The translations under genes and the position numbers were made by a program. A stretch of DNA of 37,089 nucleotides. Source: Haplosporangium gracile. Taxonomy: Eukaryota > Mortierellomycota > Mortierellomycetes > Mortierellales > Mortierellaceae. The notes below the pieces were generated by a model. The model saw only the letters and a list, made by a program, of their open reading frames with translations, had not been told where the DNA came from and ran no database searches. The stretch's first letter is position 1; every line of letters starts with the position of its first letter. Of the stretch, positions 1 through 10,276 are shown in pieces. The stretch lies in NCBI GenBank assembly GCA_015499985.1, contig JAAAUF010000366.1:1-37089 (forward strand), read 5' to 3'.

Positions 1-112
1 TGGTGGTGGGAGGAGAGTTACGGATAGGGACGCCAGCCTCGCGGTTGGGGGAGTTACGGATGGGGACGCCGTTGGTGGTGGGAGGAGAGTTACGGATGGG
101 GACGCCAGCCTC
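1..112 (-). repeat. Coding tandem repeat, 72-nt higher-order period (42-nt + 30-nt units)
   Basis: Positions 71-112 hold a 42-nt unit, 41-70 a related 30-nt unit, and 1-40 a second, nearly complete copy of the 42-nt unit. On the minus strand all three read in frame as GVPIRNSP-containing peptides. The two 42-nt copies differ by one synonymous change (CCC versus CCT, both Pro), which suggests recent duplication or homogenisation. The array continues beyond the window. Confidence 0.85.
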
Positions 113-389
113 AGCGGGGTATCCAGGGATGCCTAAGTTGTAATGGGAAAAAAATCAAATGGGTAAGGAGGGTTGTATGGTTCAAAGGTTGAGTGGTTGT
201 CGTGCTGAGATATGCAAAGCGTCGGACAAATATTGATGCAAAGACGATCAAGGAAAATCGCCGATGAAAAAGAGGAGGGTGGAGGAAATGGCAATTACCA
301 GCGGGAGCAACGGCGACAGGAGCTGCTGTGCCGGAAACAACCATGAGTCCGAGGACAACGGTCAAGGTGAGGATGATGTTGGACTTCAT
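1..389 (-). CDS. Secreted GVPIRNSP-repeat protein, 5' part (runs off left edge)
   Basis: Two exons are visible: exon 1 at 389-299 and exon 2 from 132 to the window edge. The intron, 298-133, has a GTAATT donor and a CTTAG acceptor, and splices in phase 1. Exon 1 encodes a signal peptide (Met-Lys, then a hydrophobic stretch to about residue 22, Ala-Ala-Pro cleavage region). Exon 2 begins GIPGYP and then consists of a repeat with core GVPIRNSP, present three times. Units of 14 residues (EAG-VPIRNSP-PTTN) and 10 residues (GVPIRNSPNR) alternate, giving a 72-nt higher-order period. I do not recognise the family. The low-complexity Pro/Asn/Arg repeat after a signal peptide suggests a secreted or wall-associated protein, or a precursor of repeated peptides; this is inference. 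The signal exon closely resembles that of the gene at 3339-4930. The 3' end is missing, so length and C-terminus are unknown. Confidence 0.7.
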
Positions 390-428
390 TAGAATGTACA
401 ATGGAGGGTATTATCAAAAGAAGAATTG

Positions 429-434
429 GTATAT
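429..434 (-). promoter_or_regulatory. TATA box of the left-edge secreted-protein gene
   Basis: TATATA lies about 40 nt upstream of the ATG at 389 on the minus strand. That spacing implies a very short 5' leader. Confidence 0.5.
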
Positions 435-436
435 AA

Positions 437-3338
437 GAGGGCGGAGCGACAGGAAAGGGGGGGGAAGGGGGAAATAAAGATGCTGATGAAGGAAGGTGGA
501 TGGGGATGTGTTGAGGACAAAGAGAGAAGGGGTTCTAAAGAAGAAGAAGGAAAGCCGGTGCAAGGGGACGGATATTCCTGTTGTTTAAATAGTGTCGGGT
601 TCGCTATCAATTTTCTCATCAAGAGTTTTTTTGCCCAGGAGCAAACTCGTTTGTGTCTATGCTTCGTCCGTATGTTGGTTTGTTTGTTTGCTCACACCCT
701 TCTCTTCCCGTCCTTTCTTGCACTCTCTTTTCTCTCTCCCTCTCTCCCCCTCTCTCTTTCCTGATGCATCTCACACAGCGTGATTGCGTATCGTACATGT
801 TTTTGTTTGTTGTATGTTTGTTGCATTGGGTTCTAATTTCAAGGTACCGCATTTTGGTACATGTATTTCGACGTTGCTTGCCAAATGGGTCAATAAAGGT
901 CCGTCCCAGCAAGCCAGGCCATGTCAGGCCAGTTTAGTTTATAATTTTGTCAACAAAATATAACGTTTAATTCAATTGCAATCGTTTATGTATTTGGTTT
1001 AGACGGACCAACTCTGTTGCAATGCAGTTCTCAAGGGTCAACATACTTTCCTCTATGACACAGGCATTTGGCTTATCCTTGTATTCAAGTCTTTAATTTT
1101 TTGTTTATATGATGGCCACTGGCGTAGAATGGCATTCCCCTCTCTTTCGAGCCCACGCACATCCTTTTCCCAAAAAGTTTGGGACACATGGGATAAAAGG
1201 ATGTCGCTTGAAATCAAAAACAAAGAGGGAGTGTGAGTGAGTGCGTTTTTTGCGTGTGAGTATGTCGTGTCTCCAATGCAAGACGGAAGAGGTTTTTGGC
1301 GTTTCGGCAAATCACTGAGCTTCTTTTCTAAAGAAGGTGGGAAGAACGATCAATAGGTATTAGCCAACCCAACAACCACCTCTACTTCACATCCATGATC
1401 GAACGGACATCGGGTTTGTCAGTGCTAAAGCCCATTTTATTCGCATGCAAAAATAATTGCAATGCAACATTCCCCCTCTCCCCTCCTTTTTTCCCTTCGA
1501 GAGAGGAAGCAATGGGGAAAAAGAAGTAAAAAAAATATGAAGAGCACAATGGGTGGGCCGGGAAACCATCTGTCCGTCAATTCACGGTATTCTTTGGGGG
1601 GATGAGAGCACCGTTTTTTCATCCATCCAATCCATCCAAACTGTAACCTGAACAAATCAAAACAATGAACCTGTGTCGATGTCGTTTTTTTTTGGTTCCT
1701 TCCTTGCTCTCTATTCTTGCTCTTTTCTTCTCCTCCATTCTCGTCTTCTCCTTTTCCTTCCAGTCTAGCTCGCTTTTCTCTCCTCTCTCTCTCTTTCTCT
1801 CACTCACTCTCTCTCTCTCTCACTCACTCTCTCTCTCAGCCATTAAATCGACGGGTGCGTTTTTTTTTGCGATGTCTCTTGAACACAATCGCTGCGCTAA
1901 CCGATGCATATACTCTACACGCTCGCTCGATGCGCTCAATCTCCACCCTTTTTACTTGTCTCTCCTTCTTTCTCGTATCTGTTTTTTTTCTTATGATGTG
2001 AAAGAAGAGCCCAATTCTGGGAAAAACGAAGTTAAGTTGATACCGCTTGAACCTACTTTATCTCTCTTACAGTCTTTCGAGCATCACTTCTTAGAATTTC
2101 AAACTGGAAGGGTTTTGATTGGCCCTATCCGTTTTTAGTTCATGGACCCGTCCGCCCGTCGCGCTCGTCGGACCCTCTATGTTTGTGTACAGTAAGTTCT
2201 TTGTTTTGTTTTCCCGTCTCCATGCAATCCGAAATTGGAAATGGGGAGTTTATTTGTGTTCTTTTTACTCACACTTTTCCTTTCTTTCTCTCTCGTTCTT
2301 TGATGAATGAAAAAACTCACACACACAATCACGCAAAAGAGAGAAAAGGTTCAGGCACGGATGGGTATGAATACGATAAAAAAAACCATTGTTGAAGGCG
2401 CAAGTCCTCTAAACAATCGTGACAACTTCCTCTTTCCTCTCTAGCAACAAATCTGCAAGTTCCCACAGCAAAAGAAAAAAAACACGCCAGTTTTGCGTTT
2501 TTCTTTTTCCCTCAATCGTTGCTCATCCATTGGCGCCTTCCTCATGGCTACGTATTTCTCATGACAAACTAAAAAAGAAACCTAATGATATGCACAAAAA
2601 AAAACTCACTTGCACAACATCTCATGATTTTTGATTGAAATGATGAATTCCCTTCCTCCTTCATTAACTTTGTTATGATGGGAATTGTCATTCATCTCCT
2701 CGAATGGAACCGTGTTTTGAATGATTGATGCGGCAAGAAAAAAAAAGGCCCATTCATAAAACCTGTAAGGCGCCCACTCTCCGCCCCTTTTTTTTTGCGC
2801 CTTCTATCACTCTCTCGCCATCCAACAAATTTGCCATTTGTTTTCTTCCAATAGTTTTTCACCGGGTCTCCTCGGAGCTAGTACAAAAAAGGGGGAGAAG
2901 AAGGCGAGTAAAAGAATGAACGGATGGGTGAGCTACATAATACGTAGTCGTAAGGTAACTATGCATGCATGGCGCGATAAACAGAAAGAAGTGGGAGAGG
3001 AAGAGAGAGATTATAAAATAAAACATCGACCTAGACTTTTTTGGATCTTGTGTCCAAACAAAGCGAAACGGAAAAGTATGAAAAAGAAAGAAAAGAAAAA
3101 CAAAGGTAATGCAGACTGCAGGTTGCAGATGTAGAGGGCGTGGATAAATGAATGGGTGGGGGTGTCCTTTTGTTGAGGTTGTTGTTTTTATTCATAGGCG
3201 CGTGTACCAGCACCAGTGTCTATTTGTGTTGTTGTTGTTTTTGCGACTAAGCAGGGAAGGACAGGAAGACAGCCTATGTACATCGGCTTTTGTTTTTCCA
3301 TTCTCCTTGAAGACCCAATTCAATATGTTGTGTTTTCT
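437..3338. other. Intergenic, low complexity, no supportable gene
   Basis: About 2.9 kb without a convincing coding exon on either strand. Open frames here are short and dominated by Ser/Leu/Phe or Lys/Arg from CT-rich or purine-rich sequence. The most striking tract is a (CT)n/(CTCA)-rich stretch at about 1780-1840. I see no conserved domain, tRNA-like or terminal-repeat structure. Confidence 0.6.
1780..1840 (+). repeat. CT-rich microsatellite with CACTCA interruptions
   Basis: Runs of CTCTCT alternate with two CACTCACT blocks. This is simple sequence, in a longer pyrimidine-rich tract from about 1690. Confidence 0.85.
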
Positions 3339-4930
3339 TTAAGCAGAAGAGGAAGCCGGGAGGGCGGCTTGGGCAGCCTCGTAGCGGGCAACACGAGCCA
3401 GAACATCGGCAGCAAGAGCCTCCTGTCTTGCCTCAGAGCAGACGGCGGTCTCGGAGAGGGTTTCGATCATGTACTCGTTGACCAAAGGATCCTGCTCTCC
3501 AAGAGCAAGTAGGCTCGAGCATGAATCGGTATCTTCCTCAAACGCGGCCCGAACCTTCTCCTTCTCGATCGTCAAGGCGTCGACGGCCTCAACTGCTGCA
3601 GCGGGAGCGGGAGCAGGAGTTTCGGCAGCAGCAGGAACGACAAGTTCAGCGGCAGGGGCGACGTCCTCGGCGACTGGAGCGACAGGGGCAGCGGCTTCCT
3701 CCTGAACAACGGCAGCAGTTTCTTCGTGGACGATGCAGCCGTCGGTTTGGACTTGACCATTAACACTGCGAGGGCAAGTAACATCAAGGGAGGCGGGACC
3801 ACTTGAATCGGAGATAACGGCGTTAGCCTCGGCGGCAACCTTGGTGGGCTCTTCAATAACGACGGCAGCAGCAAACTCCTCAGACTGGATGCAGGAGTCC
3901 TCAGTCTCGTAGTTACCATCAGGCTTCTTGGGGCAAGTCACAGCGGGTTTAGTGGGACGCGTTTCGTCGGTAACGACAGCATTGTCCTCAGCGTCAACCT
4001 TGGTGGGTTCAAGAGCGACATCCTGGACTGTAACTGTCTCTGAAGTAGGTGCTGCATTGTTTTGCTTGTATGGGACGGCAAGAGTAATGAGAGTCTCCTT
4101 TTCTGATTCCTGTTCTTCCTCAGTCCTTTGAAGGCCTTCAGCTTGCTCTATACTCGCTGTGCAAAGAGGCCACATCTGAGATGCACAGTTACCATCGATA
4201 CCAACTCCAGGTTCTAAAATGATGGATTGAGCGCAAGTGTTGAGCGGGGCAAAAGTCATAAAGTTAGGGGGTATGTTTGTTTTTGCATACATTACCCACG
4301 AAAAAAGATACATGTCGGGTTTATGGAAGTACGGTATCCAATTGCCATGCTAAAGAATCCAATTTATCAACAAATTAAACCGGGTATTAAAAATAACAAT
4401 GAAAAAGGTGATATTTACGAGCGTCAGCATTAAGCTGGATGGCCAAACAGCTGCCAGAGTAATCATCACCGTTCCAGGACTTGATCCAGGAGGCACTCTC
4501 AAGATTACCGCCTAGAAACTGGAGGTCGGCAACACCGACGTTGGCCAGGGAGCCACCGTAGCATGAAGCACAGGCCTCTCTGGCCGTCTGGATGTTGAGA
4601 TTTGTGCTGAAAGCTAAATCACAAGATAAGAATCAGAAAATACAATCACAACGAGAAGAGAGGGGAGAGAGTGCGATGCAATGTGAGAGCGGCAAAGAAA
4701 TTAAAGTCAGTTCGTGTGAAATAAATTAGAAGTACACAAATTGGCTCATGTACTTGATGGGAAAATAGGGGAACGGAGTCCTTACCAAAGTAGGCATTGC
4801 CCGAAGGACCATTAAGAGTAACAGGGCAGGAAGCGGTATCGTCATCGCGCTTGGCGATGATAGGGACAGCATTGGTTGAGACGACCAGGAGTCCGAGGAC
4901 AACAGTCAAGCTGATCATCGCGGTCTTCAT
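3339..4930 (-). CDS. Secreted C-type-lectin-like protein with Ala/Pro/Glu-rich tail
   Basis: Three exons, 4930-4786, 4613-4419 and 4213-3339, splice in phase to 404 residues. Residues 1-21 are a signal peptide. A dibasic Lys-Arg at 27-28 is a likely Kex2-type site. Residues 35-131 resemble a fungal C-type-lectin-like fold: Cys35, the REACASC and GGSLANV motifs, WIKSWNGDDYSG, Cys-Leu-Ala-Ile, and a closing Cys123 and WPLC at 128-131. The rest is acidic and Ala/Pro-rich, with two related blocks of about 52 residues that each hold a CP...C pair (EPTKV to AAVV). There is one more Cys pair near the end. The start was chosen as the Met directly before the hydrophobic core; upstream in-frame Met codons precede the TATA box. 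The second intron (4418-4214) carries CTAAC and CTCAAC branch-like sites. Ligand and role are unknown; extracellular recognition is a guess from the fold. Confidence 0.82.
3700..4013 (-). repeat. Duplicated ~53-residue coding block
   Basis: Two imperfect copies, offset by about 159 nt, encode EPTKV...NAV...VTCP...G...C...EE.AA. Their amino-acid similarity is clear, but DNA identity is moderate, so the duplication is not recent. Confidence 0.65.
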
Positions 4931-5045
4931 TACTATTATGAATATAGATATGGGTGAGGAGAAGGGGTATATGGTGTTATGGGTGCGAAAAGGGAGGGAG
5001 TTGAAGGTGACTTGAAAGATAGGAATACGGGGGATATATTTGTCG

Positions 5046-5053
5046 CTTTTATA
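5046..5053 (-). promoter_or_regulatory. TATA box of the C-type-lectin-like gene
   Basis: TATAAAAG on the minus strand, about 116 nt upstream of the ATG at 4930. No other ATG occurs between the expected transcription start (about 5020) and that ATG, which supports the chosen start. Confidence 0.6.
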
Positions 5054-5059
5054 CATAGC

Positions 5060-6390
5060 CATTACTGTCAAGGATGGTAAGGTACTGCTGGTAGGTATAC
5101 ATACAGTCCAGAGAAAATGAACGATGGCATTCTACTTGCGCTGGGTCGCTGTGTGCATCTCTTCTTCTCCCCGACATTATTGCCTGTCCAGTACACCCAC
5201 ACTTTGTTCCTTTGACAGCCGACTCTTTTCTTTATTATTGTGGATAAATTTTTTTCGTTACTTCATGCTTGTCAAAATGGAAGAACATGGATGGGATCGA
5301 AGGGAATGAGAATCTCTTCTTTGGAGGTCTACGAGTAAATGCATGTCGCCTCTACTGCTAACACCGCAACTGCACGAACGAGGTAAGATACTGAGACAAG
5401 ATGCATTTCCTTCTTCTTTCCATCGAACAACTGTCAACCGAACTTTTGGCGATATAGTCGGCAGCAATGGCAAGCAGGACTCTCTGTACAAGGCGCGATT
5501 GCCTCCTTTCCCGCAATCCTCTTAACAAAAAGTGTATACAAAGGTACAAAAATAAGTAGACACGTTAAAATCAAGGACAAAGGATATTTTCGTACACCAG
5601 ACATAACTGAAAAAAGTCTCCCTCAGCCCCTTCCTTTTATCTCGCATGGTGAGAGGTGTCGATCTCAATTAGACCCAAATCTGACTGACATAGTCAAAGT
5701 ATTCAGCCTCTGATGTGAGGTGCGGGGTGGGTTGACCTAGATGGTTGTTCCTCACTCGCGCTTTAGAATATCCTATCCTCAAAACACCACGCTTGTCAGC
5801 GTGGTGTTTTCTCTCATTTTATAAGGTTTCTTCCGTTCCGGCCGGTAGCGAACATGCACGAGTGATGAGAAGGAGGGCGAGAAGACATGGAGTAACATGT
5901 GCAATATGACTCCTGCACAGAGCTCTTCTTTCTCCTCTCTGTCTCTCTCTCTGTCCTCTCTGCCATAGGAGAAAACGTCTACCACGAAAATTCAAGATAA
6001 AACAAAGCTGGAGTTGATGTTTTCTACTCACATGCTTAACGCGCCTTTTAATATCGCTCCTATAGCGTGTTGCAGCCTAAAAAGTGCTCCTTGTATATTT
6101 TCTTGCCCGCTTGTCTGTGAAAGATTGTGCGTGAGAACACGTATTGCGCCATTCGACTGCTTGTTAGGGCAGTGGCCTTTGACGAGGTTATCAGTCAAGG
6201 CGGTAATGAATCAGGGGGTGGGAGAGGAGAGTGGAGAGTGGAGAGGAATAAGGAGTATTGAGTTGAGAGAGTATGACATGAGGATGGTTTATGGTGTTTA
6301 CACTCAAAGCGCTGCCTTTTTTTCAGAACAAAAGACGTTGAAAATAGAATTGAAGTAGTGTCTAGGAGAAAGCGGTCTTCGCGAGCGACG
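5060..6390. other. Intergenic, no supportable gene; contains a perfect hairpin
   Basis: Open frames are short and lack recognisable domains on both strands. The only notable structure is the inverted repeat at 5781-5810. Confidence 0.55.
5781..5810. repeat. Perfect inverted repeat, 12-bp arms, 6-nt loop
   Basis: AAAACACCACGC is followed by the loop TTGTCA and then the exact reverse complement GCGTGGTGTTTT. A transcript in either direction could form a stable hairpin. The nearest genes are over 800 bp away, so its role is unknown. Confidence 0.9.
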
Positions 6391-6395
6391 CGCCT

Positions 6396-6402
6396 TGAGT
6401 CA
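6396..6402. promoter_or_regulatory. TGAGTCA, Gcn4/CpcA-type site upstream of cysteinyl-tRNA synthetase
   Basis: This is a perfect bZIP Gcn4-type heptamer (TGASTCA), 236 bp before the first ATG of an aminoacyl-tRNA synthetase gene. Cross-pathway amino-acid control of such genes is known in ascomycetes; its use here is inference from the motif alone. Confidence 0.4.
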
Positions 6403-6618
6403 CATCCGCAGACGAGGACGCTAGTCGTGTCAGATCAATACATGCTCAGTCATTGGCCCATTTGGCTGCGGGAAATTCTTGTCAATTAGAGATCAAATCG
6501 TCAGTTAGAGATACAAAGCAGTCCCTCTGAGTGGTTCTTTGTTTTCTTCTCTCAGCCAGTCCTGTCCAACAAACTCCACTCCCTCGCACCCCTTCTTTTT
6601 CCTTCTGTCGCTCACACA

Positions 6619-6625
6619 TATAAAA
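6619..6625 (+). promoter_or_regulatory. TATA box just upstream of the first cysteinyl-tRNA synthetase ATG
   Basis: TATAAAA begins only 19 bp before the ATG at 6638. Transcripts starting the usual 25-35 bp downstream would begin past that ATG and would use the in-frame ATG at 6884 as their first start codon. Confidence 0.5.
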
Positions 6626-6637
6626 AGGGATCACTGA

Positions 6638-9600
6638 ATGCGTTTTTCTTCATTCCCTCAGTTTCTTCTCCGTCGACAACATTCGCCAAACGTCTCGGTC
6701 CTTTCTTCTCGCCCCTCAAGACTCGTCTTCGCCTCCGACTACAGTAGAAGCGTAGCCACTACTACCACCGCAACAACAGGAACAACAGGAACAACAGGAA
6801 CCAACACCGCGAATCTCCCAAGGAATCTCGTCTCTTCACTTCGACGCCACCACTCGACCTGCTCTTCGACTCTATCAGCATCCATGTCTGCCAACACCAC
6901 TAATGTCTCGCGTCAACAGCCACCATGGCGCGTTCCTGAGGGCAAGTCTGTCCCCAAGCTTAAGCTGTACAATTCTATGACCCGCACCAAGGTAACCGGG
7001 CGATATTTGGACTCAATTGTGATTTTTTCCATTAATTGATCTGGAGGACAATTGAAAGTGGTTTTAACACAACGATTGTGTACTTTATAGACCGAATTCG
7101 TTCCTATGGATGGCAACCAGGTGACTTGGTACGCCTGCGGTCCCACTGTCTACGATTCGACTCACATCGGACATGCCAGGTACGAAGGAGCGAATAGCAC
7201 ACTGCCAGCATTGCATTGGGGATGGCGACACAAAAAGAAGCGATTAACAAACAACAATAACAACAATAACAGGAGTGGGAGGCTCATTTTGGGCTGATCA
7301 CGCAAGAACAAGCGGACATTGTATTGATAACCAAATTTTCGTTTTCTTACAATGTTATTTTGTTTTGAGCGTCTGTTGTTGACTCTTTTTTTTTTTATGC
7401 TCATTTGCTCGTTTAGAAACTATGTCTCGTTAGACATCCTTCACCGTGTCATCGAGGACTACTTTGGATACAATGTCCTCTTCGTCGAGAACATCACCGA
7501 TATTGACGACAAGGTACATACCTTACAATTCACACTGAACAACAATCATTACCGAACCAGCAGCAACCGCCTCTTACTTTTCGGGATATTCTCTTGCCAA
7601 CTGGTCATGAAAATGACTGTCTAACATATAATTATCGTTACCTTGACTAGATTATCAAACGTGCACGCCAGAACCACCTCTTCAACAACTTTAAGGCTGC
7701 AACCATCACTGTCACCCCAGAGGCTATTGCAAAAGCCGAGGCTGCCTGGAAGTTTTATGCTGACTCTGAGCTCAAGGCCATTGATGCCACCGCCGCTGAC
7801 CAGTGGACTGCTTTCGTGGAGAAGATCAACAAGGACGCTACTTTGAAGGCTTCGCTTACTACCGTCCACCCAAAGTTCCCCATGCACTTTTTGGCACTTC
7901 AGGAGGCTCACGATGCCATTGAGCAGGCCAAGAAGGATGCAGGAAAGACTGACGCCGCTGCCTTCTGCGACGCTAACAAGACCACTCTCTCCAGTCTCTT
8001 GGACAAGGAACTTTCGCACACTGTCAGTGACCCCAAAGTCTTCAGAGATCTTGCCGCCTACTGGGAGGGAGAGTTCTTCAAGGATATGGATCGCCTGGGA
8101 GTCCGTCGCCCCGATATCTTGACCCGTGTCAGTGAATACGTTCCTGAGATTGTCGAATTTGTGAAGAAGATCATCAGCAACGGATACGCCTACGAGGCCG
8201 AGGGCTCGGTCTACTTTGACACTGCTGCCTTCGACGGCAAGGACGGCCACCATTACGCCAAGTTGGCCCCCTGGTCCAAGGGTGATGCCGCTTTGATGGA
8301 GGAGTCTGAGGGATCTTTGGGGATCAAGTTGTCAGGAAAGAAGTCGAGCATGGATTTTGCTCTCTGGAAGGCCTCCAAGTCTGGCGAGCCCGCTTGGAAC
8401 TCGCCTTGGGGACCTGGTCGTCCTGGATGGCACATTGAGTGCTCTGTGATGGCTTCGGAGGTCTTGGGCAGCGAAATGGACATCCACTCTGGAGGAATCG
8501 ATCTCGCCTTCCCTCACCACGACAATGAGCTGGCTCAGTCCGAGGCCTACCATCAGTGCGATCAGTGGGTCAACTACTTCACCCATTGCGGTCACTTGCA
8601 CGTTGAGGGACAGAAGATGTCCAAGTCCTTGAAAAACTTTATTTCCGTCCAGGTACAGATCTTTCTTCATGAAATCGATAAGTATGATGTGCTAAGAGAA
8701 TGTTGAGTCATTATACTTATTACCATCTGTATTTTCATACACTTTATTTACAATTGTTAGCAAGCATTGGAGAAGTACACTCCTCGCCAGCTCCGTTTCT
8801 TCTTCTTGCTTCACCAGTGGGATACCGGTGTCGATTTCAGAGATACCAGCATGAGCGAGGCCATGGGTGTTGAGACCACCTTCAACGTAAGCTTTCTTTC
8901 TTTATTTTCATTTTTGAGTCTAACCTGGTTTTGGTGGCAATAGATCTCTAACGCGACTTTTCGTGTTCTTTCTCCAATGATCCAGAACTTCTTTGCGAAC
9001 GCCAAGGCTATGATTGCAGAGGCCAAGCATACTGCTTTGGATTCAACCGGTTCTCATAACTTCCGCCGCCTTGAGCTTGACATGATTGTTGCATTGAAGG
9101 ACAAGCAGAACGCCGTCCACGCCGCTCTCTGCGACTCGATCAACACCCCTAACGCCATGTCTGAGCTTCAGTCGCTCGTCTCGCGCACCAACGTCTACAT
9201 CAAGGAGGCTGGCTCGAACTTGAACGTTGAGGTTGTCAACAAGGTTGCCTTGTACGTCAGCAAGATGCTCCGCACTTTCGGTCTTGACGGTGTTGTCTCT
9301 GACCCTATTGGGTTTGCTAGCGCTGAGGCTGGCGGTGCTTCGGTTGAGGATGTCGCCATGCCCTACCTCCAGGTACTTTCGACTTTCCGAGATACCATTC
9401 GCGCCTATGCTCGTGAAGGTCGCCCCGTCCAGGAGATGTTAGCCCTCTCTGACAAGTTACGCGATGAGGATTTGGAGCGTCTGGGTGTTTCTCTTGACGA
9501 CCGTGAGGACGGCAAGGCGTTGATCAAGTTTATCCCTGCGGAGGAACTCGCTGCTCAGCGTCAAGCCAAGATCCAGCAGGCTGCCGAGAAGGCTGCCCGC

Positions 9601-9861
9601 AAGGAGGAGGCTGCCAAGGCCAAGGAGGCTGCACGCCTTTTGAAGTTAGAGAAGGGCAAGGTTTCGCAGTTGGAGATGTTCAAGGTTGCGGCCAACAGTG
9701 CTGAGTATGGCTCGTTTGACGAGAGCGGTATCCCTGTGACGGACAAGGAAGGTCAGGAGTTGCCCAAGAGCAGGAGAAAGAAGTTACAGAAGGAGTGGGA
9801 TGTCCAGAAGAAGTTGCATGAGGACTATTTGGCTGAGAAGGCCAAGGGTACCATCGCTTAA
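6638..9861 (+). CDS. Cysteinyl-tRNA synthetase, probably dual mitochondrial/cytosolic
   Basis: Charges tRNA-Cys with cysteine, using ATP. Six exons, 6638-6991, 7091-7179, 7417-7513, 7651-8652, 8761-8886 and 8986-9861, join in frame to 847 residues. Class I signatures are intact: HIGH at 143-146 and KMSKS at 502-506. Cys134 (ACGPTVY), the Cys of GWHIECS and the [10 protein letters not shown] region supply the expected zinc ligands. The insertion between the IIKRAR and [10 protein letters not shown] segments and the charged Lys/Ala/Glu-rich C-terminal extension are typical of the eukaryotic cytosolic type. Residues 1-82 are rich in Ser, Thr, Arg and Ala with almost no acidic residues, like a mitochondrial presequence. 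Met83 (6884-6886) would start a 765-residue cytosolic form, and no ATG in any frame lies between the two starts. The last intron acceptor was set at 8985 so that FN joins NFFANAK; an earlier AG at 8942 would insert non-homologous sequence. AATAAA follows at 9912. Confidence 0.96.
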
Positions 9862-10276
9862 AAAGGGCGGACGGGAGCATTAATCAGGGTGATTTTCATG
9901 TTGAATTAAAAAATAAAATATCTTTACCAAAAGCTCTTTTTTTTTGTGGGCTGAATGCAGTAATGGTTCATGGTTGTGAGGGATGCGAAGGCTGTTGCCC
10001 ACCAATACCCCTGTGAATATTTGTTCATCCTTTTACTGTTGCTGTTGTTTGCATGATCAACCATTATTAATGCGGTTTTTGGATAAGAGGTCGATATTGA
10101 TACTCGTGGCCGCATTCTATCATCATGAACAACCAGCGAACGTTTCTTGTTGTTGGGAGGGGGGGGAGGGGGTTTAATTTTTTTATTGGCGTCGCTGACG
10201 TACATGGTAAGGTTGAAGGAAATACGAACATAAATATTTCTGGGAAGCACTGAATAAAAAAAACGAGCCATTCGAT
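9862..10276. other. Convergent 3' spacer
   Basis: This stretch separates the 3' ends of the synthetase gene (plus) and the beta-trefoil-like gene (minus). It contains AATAAA at 9912-9917 on the plus strand and a G-rich run near 10155-10171. No gene was seen. Confidence 0.6.
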
